A stretch of DNA of 32,653 nucleotides from Methanothermococcus sp. (GCF_015523155.1 NZ_WAKW01000068.1:1-32653), one strand, 5' to 3'; positions 1 to 8,231 are shown, counted from the first letter of the stretch. Notes: generated by a model from the sequence alone, not told the origin. Numbers and translations are program-made.

Positions 1-125
1 ATCATATATATTAATCTTATTAAAAATATTTCTTTACATATATAGAATATATTTCATATTTTTAAAAATATAAGTATTTATGTTTTATAATAAAATTAAA
101 ATTTTAACATAAATAAATAAAAAAC

Positions 126-165
126 AAAAATTTTATATCTTTAAATTTAAAATCTTTTTATATAT
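126..165 (+). promoter_or_regulatory. Probable promoter of the antiporter gene
   Basis: Two TATA-like boxes are visible, AAAAATTTTATATC near 126-139 and CTTTTTATATATT near 154-166. The first would put the transcription start near 160 and leave a leader of about 37 bases; the second would leave almost none, so the first is favoured. The ribosome binding site AAGGTG lies at 186-191. Bases 1-125 are A+T-rich and hold no gene that I can see; a 16-base A/T palindrome at 56-71 may belong to the end of an upstream transcript. Confidence 0.4.
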
Positions 166-196
166 TTTTTAGTTATAATAAAAATAAGGTGTTTAA

Positions 197-1453
197 ATGG
201 AACTAGCCACCACAATTGGATATATTTCATTGTTGTTGATATCTGGCTCAATTATCGCAAAAATAGGGGAAAAATTAAATATTCCTGATATTCCCTTACT
301 TTTGATATATGGTTTAATTGTGGGTCCTTTTTTAGGAATTGTCCCTTCAAGTTATGCCCAAGGTATTTTTGGATATGTTGCCAATATAGGATTAATAATT
401 ATTTTGTTGGGTGGAGCATTTGAAATGAGATGGATTGTATTAAAAAGAGTTTTAAAAACTGTTTTAAAATTAGATACCATAGCATTAATTGGTTTGTTGG
501 GAATCTCTGGACTTATATATAATATAATATTTAAAATTCCTTATTTCAACCCAATAGGGTATTTATATGGTGCCATAACATGTGCCACTGACCCTGCAAC
601 ATTGATGCCAATATTTTCTAAATCAAATATTAATCCAGAAATTGCAATAACTCTTGAGGCTGAGAGTGTATTTAATGACCCGCTCGGCATTGTGGCTACA
701 ACTATGGTCTTGGCTACAATGGGTTTAACCAAAACTGTTAATCCTGTACTTAATTTTTTAAGTCTTGCAGTTGGTGGAATAATCCTTGGAATTATCGGCG
801 GAAAAATATTTGAAAAAAGCATTTTATTTTGTGATTTTAAAGAATATGTGGCACCTCTAAGTATAGGTATGGCTATGGCACTGTGGTATTTTGGAGATAA
901 GATATTCCCATATATTACAGGCTACGAAATAAGTGGATTTATGGCAGTGGCAATAATGGGTCTTTATCTTGGAAATACATTAACAAAATATCCCAATAAA
1001 TCCAAAGATGTTGAAAATATAGTTAAATTTTGTGATGATTTATCTACTCTGGTAAGGATATTAATTTTTGTATTTTTGGGGGCAAGTATTAATTTTTCCA
1101 TTCTTACAAATTACTGGTTTATGGGTCTTATATGTGCAATAGGTTCGATATTTGTTGCGAGACCAATAGGTGTATTTATTGCAACTTCAATACCTCCTTT
1201 TAGTTCTTTAAAGGAGAGATTGTATTTTGCATTGGAAGGTCCAAGAGGTGTAGTTCCAGCTGCATTATCTGCAACAGTATATGATGCAATAATGGAAAAC
1301 CCCCATTTAATTCCACAGGAAATTGTAAAATACATGCCTGCCCAGGAAATTGCAAGTTCCATACTTGTGGCAACATTTATGACCATACTGTTAAGTGTAG
1401 TTATAGAGGCTTCATGGGCAGATATATTGGCTAAAAAACTTTTTAAAGAATAA
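197..1453 (+). CDS. Na+/H+ antiporter, NhaP-like (CPA1 family)
   Basis: Integral membrane exchanger of 418 residues, expected to swap cytoplasmic Na+ for external H+. The chain is almost wholly hydrophobic, with about a dozen likely membrane segments. Family signatures are present: T131-D132 in ATDPAT, the ion-binding Asn160-Asp161 pair in VFNDPLG, and the late conserved GPRGVVPAA segment. Asp161 is the expected position of the essential Asp in the methanococcal NhaP1 type (family knowledge). Sodium balance matters because methanogenesis pumps Na+ through the methyltransferase Mtr. The start ATG follows AAGGTG by five bases. It is the first complete gene and is separated from wecC by only 33 bases, so the two may share a transcript, although their functions are unrelated. 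Confidence 0.9.
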   Translation: MELATTIGYISLLLISGSIIAKIGEKLNIPDIPLLLIYGLIVGPFLGIVPSSYAQGIFGYVANIGLIIILLGGAFEMRWIVLKRVLKTVLKLDTIALIGLLGISGLIYNIIFKIPYFNPIGYLYGAITCATDPATLMPIFSKSNINPEIAITLEAESVFNDPLGIVATTMVLATMGLTKTVNPVLNFLSLAVGGIILGIIGGKIFEKSILFCDFKEYVAPLSIGMAMALWYFGDKIFPYITGYEISGFMAVAIMGLYLGNTLTKYPNKSKDVENIVKFCDDLSTLVRILIFVFLGASINFSILTNYWFMGLICAIGSIFVARPIGVFIATSIPPFSSLKERLYFALEGPRGVVPAALSATVYDAIMENPHLIPQEIVKYMPAQEIASSILVATFMTILLSVVIEASWADILAKKLFKE

Positions 1454-1486
1454 TTAAATTTTTTATAATATATATGTGGTGATTAT

Positions 1487-2809
1487 ATGAAACAATTGAA
1501 TACTATTGGCACTAAACAGAAAAAAATAAATAAAATTTGTGTGATTGGATTGGGATATATTGGACTGCCAACAGCTTCAATGCTTGCAAATCATGGTTAT
1601 AGTGTTATAGGGGTAGATATTAATAAAAAAAGAGTGGAAGCTATAAAAAATGAAGAATTAGTAATTGACGAGCAGGGTTTGATGACACTTGTGAAGGGGG
1701 CCATAAACTCTGGAAACTTAAAAGTTAAGACAGAACCTGAAGAAGCAGATGCATTTATAATCTGTGTTCCAACACCCATAATATATAACAGTAAATATAA
1801 TAATAACGAAACTCCAAAATGTGATTTAACCTATGTTTTAAGTGCTGTTGAGAATATAAAACCCTTTTTAAAAGATGGAAATCTCGTATTGATAGAGAGC
1901 ACAATCCCGCCAAAAACAACGGAAATGATTTATAATTTAATTGATAAAAATATATATATGGCATACTGTCCAGAAAGGGTGCTGCCTGGGAAGATATTAA
2001 AGGAACTCGTGGAAAATGATAGAATAATAGGAGGCATAAATGAGGAATCCGCAGAGCTCGCAAGGGAAATATACAAATCTTTTGTAGATGGAGATATATA
2101 TTTGACAAATTCAACTACCGCAGAAATGGTAAAATTGATGGAAAACACATATAGGGATGTAAATATAGCACTTGCAAACGAATTTGCAAAGGTGTGTAAT
2201 GAGATGGATGTTAATGTTTGGGATGCCATAAATCTTGCAAACAAACATCCGAGGGTAAATATATTAAATCCTGGACCTGGGGTTGGGGGACACTGTATAA
2301 GTATAGACCCGTGGTTCATAGTGGAAAAATCTAAATATGCTGACCTTATAAAAAAGGCGAGAGAATTAAACGATAATATGCCAAAATATGTTTGCAATTT
2401 AATCGTAGAAGAATTTAAAAAATTAAATATCAATAATCCAAAGGTTGGTATTTTTGGAGTAACCTATAAAGGAAATGTGGATGATACAAGAGAAAGTCCT
2501 GCAAAAAAGGTAATAGAATGTCTTTTATCAAATAATTTTGAAGTTTCAATATATGACCCCCATGCAAAGATTTTTGAATATCCTTTGAATAAATTGGAGG
2601 ATTGCATCAGTAATTCAGACTGCATTATAGTTTTAACAGACCATGATGAGTTTAAGAATTTTAAAAAGAACGATATATCTGAAATATCCAAATTAATGAG
2701 AAACAAAATTGTAATAGATACTAAAAATATTCTAAATCATAATCTTTGGAAAGAGTCTGGATTTGAGGTCAAGTTATTAGGCGATGGAACAGCATGGAGC
2801 GTTAAATGA
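1487..2809 (+). CDS. wecC: UDP-N-acetyl-D-mannosamine dehydrogenase
   Basis: NAD-dependent four-electron oxidation of UDP-ManNAc to UDP-ManNAcA. The 440-residue protein has the layout of the UDP-glucose/GDP-mannose dehydrogenase family: an N-terminal Rossmann motif GLGYIGLP at 21-28, a central helical domain, the catalytic cysteine Cys270 in [11 protein letters not shown], and a C-terminal UDP-binding domain with [15 protein letters not shown]. The start ATG follows GGTGAT at 1478-1483. The next gene, wecB, begins 15 bases downstream and makes the substrate, which is the reason for choosing WecC over UDP-glucose dehydrogenase. In methanococci the product goes into the N-linked glycan of archaellins and other surface proteins. 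The first 15 residues are a short Lys/Gln-rich extension. Confidence 0.92.
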   Translation: MKQLNTIGTKQKKINKICVIGLGYIGLPTASMLANHGYSVIGVDINKKRVEAIKNEELVIDEQGLMTLVKGAINSGNLKVKTEPEEADAFIICVPTPIIYNSKYNNNETPKCDLTYVLSAVENIKPFLKDGNLVLIESTIPPKTTEMIYNLIDKNIYMAYCPERVLPGKILKELVENDRIIGGINEESAELAREIYKSFVDGDIYLTNSTTAEMVKLMENTYRDVNIALANEFAKVCNEMDVNVWDAINLANKHPRVNILNPGPGVGGHCISIDPWFIVEKSKYADLIKKARELNDNMPKYVCNLIVEEFKKLNINNPKVGIFGVTYKGNVDDTRESPAKKVIECLLSNNFEVSIYDPHAKIFEYPLNKLEDCISNSDCIIVLTDHDEFKNFKKNDISEISKLMRNKIVIDTKNILNHNLWKESGFEVKLLGDGTAWSVK

Positions 2810-2824
2810 TTTTTTGGTGTTAGG

Positions 2825-3964
2825 ATGAAAATTGGAATAATACTTGGAACACGTCCAGAAATAATAAAATTATCTTCTATTATAAGGGTGCTGGAAAAAT
2901 TAAAGAGCGATAAAAAATTAAATGATACTTATAATAATATCAATAATATGAATTATTTTATTATCCACACCAATCAGCATTATTCTGAAAATATGGATAA
3001 AATCTTTTTTAAAGAGTTGAATCTCCCAGCTCCAAACTACAATTTAAATGTTGGTTCCGGAACACACGGAGAACAAACGGCAAAAATGCTAGAAGGTATT
3101 GAAAAAATATTGATAAAAGAAAAACCTAATGTAGTGATTGTTCAGGGAGATACAAATACCGTTCTTGCAGGGGCTCTCGCATCATCAAAATTAAAAATAA
3201 AAGTGGCACATGTTGAGTCAGGTTTAAGGAGCTACGATAGAAACATGCCTGAGGAAATAAATAGGGTTCTTACCGACCATCTATCCGATTACTTATTTAC
3301 TCCAACGGAAATTGCAAAGAAGAACCTATTGAAAGAAGGTATTGAACAGGAAAAGATTTTTGTTGTAGGTAATACAATCGTAGATGCCACACTTCAAAAT
3401 ATCAAAATTGCTGAGGAAAGGGATGATATAAAAAACTTTATAAAAACATTATCCAATGGAGAGGAATATTTTTTATTAACCCTTCACAGAGCAGAAAATA
3501 CAGATAATAAAGAGCGATTGAAAAATATAATTAAAGCAATAGGCGAAATAGCAAAATACCACAATAATAAAATCATTTTTCCCATTCATCCAAGGACGGA
3601 AAATAGATTAAAGGAATATAATTTATTTGATGAAATAAAAAATAACAAAAACATAAAAATAATTGAACCAGTGGGGTATTTGGAGTTTTTAATGCTTGAA
3701 AAAAATGCAAGATTAATTTTAACTGATAGTGGAGGAGTTCAAGAGGAAGCTTGCATTTTAAAAGTTCCATGTATTACATTAAGGGACAATACGGAAAGAC
3801 CTGAAACAATAAATGCTGGAAGTAATATTTTAGTTGGAGCAGATAAAGAAAAAATTATCAATGGAGTTGAATTAATGCTAAAAAAAGAGAGAAATTGGAA
3901 GAATCCATTCGGTGATGGAAATAGCGGTGAGAATATTATTAAAATATTGTTAAATCAAATATAA
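2825..3964 (+). CDS. wecB: UDP-N-acetylglucosamine 2-epimerase (non-hydrolysing)
   Basis: Interconverts UDP-GlcNAc and UDP-ManNAc in the cytoplasm and supplies WecC. The 379 residues match the family length. Visible motifs are GTRPE at 8-12, QGDTNTVLAG at 107-116, VESGLRS at 130-136, MPEEINR at 141-147, LTLHRAEN at 218-225 and, near residue 300, TDSGGVQEEA; these surround the UDP-sugar site and the catalytic acids. Residues 30-45 form an Asn-rich surface insertion. The gene lies 15 bases after wecC with a GGTG ribosome binding site, which makes a two-gene unit. T-rich DNA at about 3968-3995 follows and may end the transcript. The LTLHRAEN and GVQEEA blocks argue strongly for an epimerase rather than a glycosyltransferase. 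Confidence 0.94.
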   Translation: MKIGIILGTRPEIIKLSSIIRVLEKLKSDKKLNDTYNNINNMNYFIIHTNQHYSENMDKIFFKELNLPAPNYNLNVGSGTHGEQTAKMLEGIEKILIKEKPNVVIVQGDTNTVLAGALASSKLKIKVAHVESGLRSYDRNMPEEINRVLTDHLSDYLFTPTEIAKKNLLKEGIEQEKIFVVGNTIVDATLQNIKIAEERDDIKNFIKTLSNGEEYFLLTLHRAENTDNKERLKNIIKAIGEIAKYHNNKIIFPIHPRTENRLKEYNLFDEIKNNKNIKIIEPVGYLEFLMLEKNARLILTDSGGVQEEACILKVPCITLRDNTERPETINAGSNILVGADKEKIINGVELMLKKERNWKNPFGDGNSGENIIKILLNQI

Positions 3965-3998
3965 GTTATATTATCTTTTATTTTTATATTTTATTATT

Positions 3999-4025
3999 GT
4001 GTATAATTATGGCATTATATTACAC
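3999..4025. promoter_or_regulatory. Imperfect dyad upstream of the TATA box
   Basis: GTGTATAAT at 3999-4007 is mirrored imperfectly by ATTATATTACAC ending at 4025, just upstream of the TATA box at 4032-4047. The arms GTGTA and TACAC are exact, with an offset of three bases inside. The position suits an activator site or an upstream terminator fold. No known regulator is recognised. Confidence 0.25.
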
Positions 4026-4031
4026 AAAAAC

Positions 4032-4047
4032 AAAAACTTTATATATT
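4032..4047 (+). promoter_or_regulatory. Promoter (BRE and TATA box) of the DUF5320-like gene
   Basis: AAAAACTTTATATATT is a near-ideal methanococcal BRE plus TATA box. A start about 25 bases downstream would give a leader of roughly 60 bases before the ATG at 4134. Confidence 0.6.
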
Positions 4048-4133
4048 TTAGCACATATGGGATATAATGTAAATAAAATAACTATAAAATATAATATTTA
4101 ATGTATCATATTAAAAAATATAAAGGTGATATA

Positions 4134-4442
4134 ATGTTTGGATTTGGAAGAGGATTTAGAGGTAGAGGATTTTTTGGTTTTAGATATTTTGCAAGAGCTC
4201 CGTTAAGCAACGAAAGATATGAATATGTTGGAACATGCAGATGTGGGCTTGGACCACATGCATATTATAGAGATAGAAGAACTGGAAGTATTATCCCAGC
4301 AGCAGCAATGTATGGATATGATGCACCAACAGCAGTAGTTCCTGAAACTGAATTATCTGATAGATTGAGATATTTGGAAGAAGAAAAGAGATATTTAGAA
4401 GAGGAAATAGCTAAATTAAAAGAATCTTTAAAAAAAGAGTAA
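4134..4442 (+). CDS. DUF5320-like Gly/Arg-rich protein with C-terminal coiled coil
   Basis: Small protein of 102 residues without a proven function. The N-terminus is rich in Gly, Arg and Phe (GFGRGFRGRGFFGF), followed by a CRC motif (TCRCGLGPHAYY), a short Pro/Ala region and a C-terminal heptad segment of Glu, Lys and Leu that should form a coiled coil. This matches the pattern of DUF5320 proteins, which often sit beside Mrp/NBP35 genes and small metal-binding proteins in methanogens. The start at 4134 is chosen because AAGGTGAT lies at 4123-4130; an in-frame ATG at 4101 would put that site inside the gene. The zinc ribbon gene follows after 57 bases. A role near iron-sulfur assembly is inferred from the neighbours only. 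Confidence 0.75.
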   Translation: MFGFGRGFRGRGFFGFRYFARAPLSNERYEYVGTCRCGLGPHAYYRDRRTGSIIPAAAMYGYDAPTAVVPETELSDRLRYLEEEKRYLEEEIAKLKESLKKE

Positions 4443-4499
4443 ATAAAGAGAAATAAAATAATAATCTGTAAAATGAAATTATAAAATTAAAGTGGAAAA

Positions 4500-4691
4500 A
4501 TGACAGAGATGAAAAAATTTAAATGTTCAAAATGCGGTGAAATTATAGAAATTCCATACGGCATTCCAAAACCTGAATCATGCCCACACTGCGGAGCTCC
4601 TGGCATATATATTCACAGAATAGATGAAGGAGGAAGAGGTTTAGGTCCTGGAAGAGGTAGAAGGTGTGGAGCAAGAATGGGAAGGATGTAA
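4500..4691 (+). CDS. Small zinc ribbon / rubredoxin-like protein
   Basis: Protein of 63 residues with two CxxC pairs, Cys9-Cys12 (CSKC) and Cys28-Cys31 (CPHC), the spacing of a rubredoxin-like zinc ribbon. The tail is Gly/Arg-rich and ends in GRRCGARMGRM with a fifth cysteine, Cys56. Such a fold binds one Zn or Fe. The ribosome binding site is weak (GTGG at 4492-4495), and an ATG at 4509 is an alternative start. It lies between the DUF5320-like gene and the NBP35/Mrp gene, all on the same strand, although the NBP35 gene has its own TATA box. Function not known. A metal-handling partner of NBP35 is a context inference. Confidence 0.75.
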   Translation: MTEMKKFKCSKCGEIIEIPYGIPKPESCPHCGAPGIYIHRIDEGGRGLGPGRGRRCGARMGRM

Positions 4692-4818
4692 AATAAATGT
4701 TATTATAATATAATTTATATTAATATTTTATTTTAATATTTTTTTAAATGTAGGATAATATAATTTAATAGATGCCCATATTAATATATTTAATTTAATA
4801 AATTAAAAATAATGCAAT

Positions 4819-4831
4819 ATATTTATATATG
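4819..4831 (+). promoter_or_regulatory. Promoter of the NBP35/Mrp gene
   Basis: ATATTTATATATG lies about 40 bases before the ATG at 4870, the right distance for a TATA box with a leader of some 15-20 bases. The ribosome binding site GGTGAT lies at 4861-4866. Confidence 0.5.
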
Positions 4832-4869
4832 GGAAGTATATATTACATAAAAAATTATTTGGTGATGTT

Positions 4870-5736
4870 ATGGCAGAATGCGATGGAAAATGTGATTCCT
4901 GCCCTTCAAGTAGTTCATGTTCAGATGTTAAGAAAGCTATAGAGATGCAGAATGCAAAAATAAGAGAAAATATGGGAAAAATAAAACATAAAATAGCTAT
5001 TTTAAGTGGTAAAGGTGGTGTAGGTAAATCAACAGTTACAGTAAATTTAGCAGCCACATTAAATACAATGGGTAAAAAAGTCGGTGTATTGGATGGTGAT
5101 ATTCATGGTCCAAATATTCCTAAAATGCTTGGTGTGGAAGATGTTCAACCTTTTGCCGATGAGAATGGAATATATCCCATTACAACACCAGAAGGAATAA
5201 AAACAATGTCAATTGGTTATTTTTTACCAAATAAAAATACTCCTGTAATATGGAGGGGTCCAAGAATAAGTGGAGCGGTTAGGCAGTTTTTAAGTGATGT
5301 TGTTTGGGGGGAATTAGATTATCTATTGATAGACACTCCACCAGGAACTGGGGACATTCAAATTACAATTATGCAAGCCATCCCAGATATCGATGGAGTG
5401 ATTATAGTTACAACCCCAGAGGATGTAGCAGTTCTCGATGCAAGAAAATCTGCAATAATGGCAAAGGAATTAAAAATGCCAATATTGGGGATAGTAGAAA
5501 ACATGGGTGGCTTTGTATGCCCCCACTGTAATAAGGTTGTTGATATATTTGGAAAAGGAGGTGGTGAGAAAGCAGCCAAGGAATTGGATGTTGAGTTTTT
5601 GGGTAGGATACCTCTTGATATAAAGGCAAGAGAGGCATCTGATAAAGGTATTCCTATGGTGTCTCTTGACTGCACCGCAACAGAGGAATTTAAAAAGGTT
5701 GTTAAGAGGGTTGTTGAGAAGGTTGAGAATAAGTAA
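4870..5736 (+). CDS. Iron-sulfur carrier ATPase, NBP35/ApbC (Mrp) family
   Basis: Cytoplasmic P-loop ATPase that holds and transfers [4Fe-4S] clusters to target enzymes. The 288-residue protein carries an N-terminal cysteine cluster (Cys4, Cys8, Cys11, Cys17) like eukaryotic Nbp35, the deviant Walker A GKGGVGKST at 47-55, the switch segment DTPPGTGD, and the C-terminal bridging pair Cys217-x-x-Cys220 (CPHC) that binds the shared cluster of the dimer. The N-terminal cluster separates it from short ApbC forms that lack it. A methanococcal homologue next to the wecB/wecC genes has been shown to carry Fe-S clusters (family knowledge). Own promoter at 4819-4831 and a clear GGTGAT site before the start. 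Confidence 0.93.
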   Translation: MAECDGKCDSCPSSSSCSDVKKAIEMQNAKIRENMGKIKHKIAILSGKGGVGKSTVTVNLAATLNTMGKKVGVLDGDIHGPNIPKMLGVEDVQPFADENGIYPITTPEGIKTMSIGYFLPNKNTPVIWRGPRISGAVRQFLSDVVWGELDYLLIDTPPGTGDIQITIMQAIPDIDGVIIVTTPEDVAVLDARKSAIMAKELKMPILGIVENMGGFVCPHCNKVVDIFGKGGGEKAAKELDVEFLGRIPLDIKAREASDKGIPMVSLDCTATEEFKKVVKRVVEKVENK

Positions 5737-5894
5737 TTATTTAATTATTACCTAATATTTATTACTCAATATTTAATCTACGTCACTGGGGTAATTATTC
5801 TTCTATTTTTCATTTTTTTAAATAAATGTATATTTTAGTTTTATTTTTAATTAACAGTATTTATTTATTGATTATTATCATCTTAGGTGTAATT

Positions 5895-6929
5895 ATGCTC
5901 CCAAACAAAACTGCACTAAAATTGATTAAAAAGTATATAAATATCTTTAAAGAAGGGAACAATATTGACGAATTTAAAAAAGAACTGATAAACAATCTTT
6001 TAAATAGTAGAGTGCTTGTTAAAACTGATGATGGGACATATACTTTGGTATCGGAGGAAGAATATGAGCTCATGCACTCACGAATCGGAGCTCTAACTGA
6101 AAGCGTGGAAAAATTTGCAATACCTTCAAATTTAAAAAATATGGATAATCCCAAAATATTGGATTTATGTAGTGGAATGGGGTATAATGCCATAGCGGCA
6201 CTTCATTTTAATAAAAACTGTAAAATTGACATGGTAGAATACAGTGAAGAAACGCTTTTTTTGTCTTTATGTCTAAATATTCCATATAAGGAGCATGAAT
6301 TAATAAAGGAAGTAATAAAAGATTATTTTTTGAATAATAATAGCAATAATAAAAGAATAAATTTGCATGTAGGGGACGCTAGAAAAATTGTTAAAAATCT
6401 AAATAAAAAATATAATATCGTATTCCATGATGCATTTTCACCACAGAGGGATGCAGTTTTATACACTGTGGATTTTTTGAAGGAAATTTATAATAAAATG
6501 AATGATGATGCTGTTTTAATTTCCTATTCTTCATCGATTCCTTTTAGAAGCGCTTTGGTGGAGGTTGGTTTTATACTATCAGAAGGAGCTTCCGTTGGAA
6601 GAAAAAGAGGTATAACAATTGCATATAAAAATCCTTCATCAGATAGAGATTTAAAAAGAATCTCAGAAGTTGATGAACGATTAATAGCTCTTTCAACAGT
6701 TGGTGTTCCCTATCGGGATAGTGATTTAGATTTAGACCATGATGCAATAGTAATGAATAGGGAAGTGGAGCGGAAAAAATTAAAAGAAGAATTATCGAAA
6801 ATAGATAGATATTATTCCACAAAAAAGGTAAAACTTGGTAAAATAGATGAAAAATTTTTGAATATTCAGAAACTTGATTCAAATTCCTCAGAAATAATAA
6901 AGAGGATGAAAGAGGAGTTAAGAAACTAA
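5895..6929 (+). CDS. MnmC-like (DUF752) SAM-dependent methyltransferase
   Basis: Soluble protein of 344 residues. A SAM-binding motif I, LDLCSGMGYN, lies at 89-98, and the DUF752 signature HDAFSPQRD lies around Asp179-Asp186, followed by YTVDFLKEIY; together these resemble the methyltransferase half of bacterial MnmC, which finishes the wobble uridine mnm5s2U. The FAD oxidoreductase half of MnmC is absent. The tail (about 270-344) is charged and helical. The start at 5895 is supported by TTAGGTGTAATT just upstream; an in-frame ATG at 5826 would add a hydrophobic stretch of 23 residues with no ribosome binding site. A tRNA methyltransferase role is likely by family; the substrate in archaea is not clear from sequence. 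Confidence 0.8.
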   Translation: MLPNKTALKLIKKYINIFKEGNNIDEFKKELINNLLNSRVLVKTDDGTYTLVSEEEYELMHSRIGALTESVEKFAIPSNLKNMDNPKILDLCSGMGYNAIAALHFNKNCKIDMVEYSEETLFLSLCLNIPYKEHELIKEVIKDYFLNNNSNNKRINLHVGDARKIVKNLNKKYNIVFHDAFSPQRDAVLYTVDFLKEIYNKMNDDAVLISYSSSIPFRSALVEVGFILSEGASVGRKRGITIAYKNPSSDRDLKRISEVDERLIALSTVGVPYRDSDLDLDHDAIVMNREVERKKLKEELSKIDRYYSTKKVKLGKIDEKFLNIQKLDSNSSEIIKRMKEELRN

Positions 6930-6943
6930 ATTATATTAAAATA

Positions 6944-7813
6944 TTAAATTAAATCATCTAAAACATAATCTATTAATTTCTCAGTTATATCTACCTCAGA
7001 AATCCTTGAAAGTGCCTCCCATGAAGGAGCTCCATTAACTTCAATTACCTTTAAACCATCTTTACTTTCCATTAAATCTACTCCCCCATATATCAGCCCA
7101 GTTGCATTTTTTGCTTTTATTGCGAGCTCTCTTATTTCATCGGTGATTTCGCATTTTTCCGCCTTTCCATTTTGGTGGATGTTTGTTATCCAATTGTCAG
7201 ATACTCGATACATTACAGATACAACTTCATCTCCAATAACAAAAGCCCTGATATCCCTGTAAATATCATGTGGATTGGTTATAAATTCCTGAATGTAAAA
7301 TACGCCATGTTTTTTTTTGAATTCATTTAACATGTTTAGCTTAGAAATTAGGGTTTTATTTTTTAACCTGACAATGCCTTTTCCCTGATTTCCAAATAAT
7401 GGTTTTAAAACACAGTCTTTAAACTTTTCTGACCACATTAGAGCTTTGTCAATATCTTCTGTAATTACTGTTTTTGGATGAGGGATATTGTTTATATTCA
7501 TTAACATAGATGTTCTGTATTTATTACCTGCGTTTTCAAGTCCTGCTGTGGGATTTATTAATGGAATATAATATTCTATATATCTAAGGACATCAAATCT
7601 ATAATAATTGGACATATCGCCAAGGTTTCTAACAAATGCACATTTTAAATCTGAAATATCATCTTTATTATGTTTAAATTTAACATCCATACCTGTAAAA
7701 GAAGCAATTTTGGATGGTTTAATATATACAGGAGTTATATCTTTCTTCTTCATAACTCTTTCTAATTCACAAGTAATCCAATCTTTTTCTTCCGATATTA
7801 TTCCCATTTTCAT
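6944..7813 (-). CDS. mptN: RimK-type ATP-grasp alpha-L-glutamate ligase, MptN or CofF type
   Basis: ATP-dependent ligase of 289 residues that should add L-glutamate to a methanogen coenzyme. MptN turns tetrahydromethanopterin into tetrahydrosarcinapterin; the sister enzyme CofF caps coenzyme F420. ATP-grasp features are KPLFGNQGKG at 137-146, YIQEFI at 173-178, DIRAFV at 188-193, and the metal-binding Asp246 and Glu258-x-Asn260 in VIEVNGAPSW. The length fits both enzymes and I cannot separate them with certainty, so the symbol is tentative. The gene is convergent with the methyltransferase gene (14 bases between stops). The start ATG at 7813 is preceded by GTGA at 7818-7821; the next ATG, two codons in, is an alternative. 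Confidence 0.8.
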   Translation of the reverse strand: MKMGIISEEKDWITCELERVMKKKDITPVYIKPSKIASFTGMDVKFKHNKDDISDLKCAFVRNLGDMSNYYRFDVLRYIEYYIPLINPTAGLENAGNKYRTSMLMNINNIPHPKTVITEDIDKALMWSEKFKDCVLKPLFGNQGKGIVRLKNKTLISKLNMLNEFKKKHGVFYIQEFITNPHDIYRDIRAFVIGDEVVSVMYRVSDNWITNIHQNGKAEKCEITDEIRELAIKAKNATGLIYGGVDLMESKDGLKVIEVNGAPSWEALSRISEVDITEKLIDYVLDDLI

Positions 7814-7900
7814 ATTTTCACGTTGATATTTTTATCAATATTTAAAATAATCTTTAAAATATATAATATAAACCTCTTCTTTTATAATAAAATAAAATTG

Positions 7901-7936
7901 GGATGATAAATGATGACAGGATGATAAAGGATAACA
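7901..7936. repeat. Two copies of an 18-base tandem repeat
   Basis: GGATGATAAATGATGACA at 7901-7918 is followed directly by GGATGATAAAGGATAACA at 7919-7936, with 16 of 18 positions equal, and a fading third copy begins ATGATAATAAA. The block ends 13 bases before a strong promoter box. It could bind a regulator of the divergent promoters or be chance slippage in A+T-rich DNA. Confidence 0.5.
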
Positions 7937-7949
7937 ATGATAATAAAAT

Positions 7950-7964
7950 CGAAACTTATATATA
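7950..7964 (+). promoter_or_regulatory. Strong promoter box with no assigned gene
   Basis: CGAAACTTATATATA is a textbook BRE plus TATA box. It lies about 170 bases before tRNA-Ser and would start RNA near 7985-7990. It may be a distal tRNA promoter or start an unannotated RNA of about 100 bases. Its complement, TATATATAAGTTTCG, is also T/A-rich enough to serve mptN. Confidence 0.45.
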
Positions 7965-8072
7965 CTAAATTATAGTTTATATTCAGTAGGTATTAAACAC
8001 GGAAAATTTAATGATTATTGTAAGTTAATAGATAAACACGAAATATATGTTAAATGGTATTCCAAATATATC

Positions 8073-8087
8073 TAAAAGTATATATAT
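8073..8087 (+). promoter_or_regulatory. Promoter of tRNA-Ser
   Basis: TAAAAGTATATATAT lies about 40 bases before the tRNA, the usual spacing for an archaeal tRNA gene with a leader of a few bases. Confidence 0.6.
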
Positions 8088-8121
8088 GAGCAGTTATTAT
8101 AACTGATTTAACAATTTGTTT

Positions 8122-8206
8122 GCAGAGGTAGTCTAGCTCGGAAAGGCGTGGGACTGGAAATCCCATGGGGCTTTGCCCCTCGGGGGTTCAAATCCCCCCC
8201 TCTGCG
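8122..8206 (+). tRNA. tRNA-Ser (anticodon GGA)
   Basis: An 85-base class II tRNA. The acceptor stem GCAGAGG (8122-8128) pairs with CCTCTGC (8199-8205), with discriminator G at 8206. The anticodon stem TGGGA/TCCCA encloses the loop CTGGAAA, with anticodon GGA at 8156-8158, reading UCC and UCU. A long G/C-rich variable arm (GGGG-CTTTG-CCCC) precedes the T arm with GGTTCAAATCC. The 3' CCA is not encoded, since CTTT follows. A T-rich stretch after 8209 may end the transcript. It lies just upstream of the ribosomal protein cluster but with a separate TATA box between. Confidence 0.95.
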
Positions 8207-8231
8207 CTTTTTATTTTCTATTAATATTTTG

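Larger units (their letters stand above)
7814..8121. other. 308-base intergenic region between mptN and tRNA-Ser
   Basis: No credible protein gene. From left to right it holds a small hairpin TTGATA-tttt-TATCAA (7823-7838) that would lie in the mptN leader, a minus-strand TATA-like box near 7858-7872 (TTTATATTATAT on the minus strand), an 18-base tandem repeat (7901-7936), and two plus-strand promoter boxes (7950-7964 and 8073-8087). The second box serves the tRNA. The first has no obvious gene; a 19-codon ORF at 8047-8106 has no ribosome binding site. Confidence 0.6.

Noticed and set aside
56-71. ATATTTTTAAAAATAT palindrome
   Set aside because: Pure A/T palindromes of this size are common at this base composition; no gene context on its left side is visible.
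7910-7990. C/D box guide RNA starting at ATGATGA (7910-7916)
   Set aside because: No CTGA box D at a fitting distance; the box C-like bases are part of the tandem repeat.
8047-8106. 19-codon ORF before tRNA-Ser
   Set aside because: No ribosome binding site, and it spans the tRNA promoter box.
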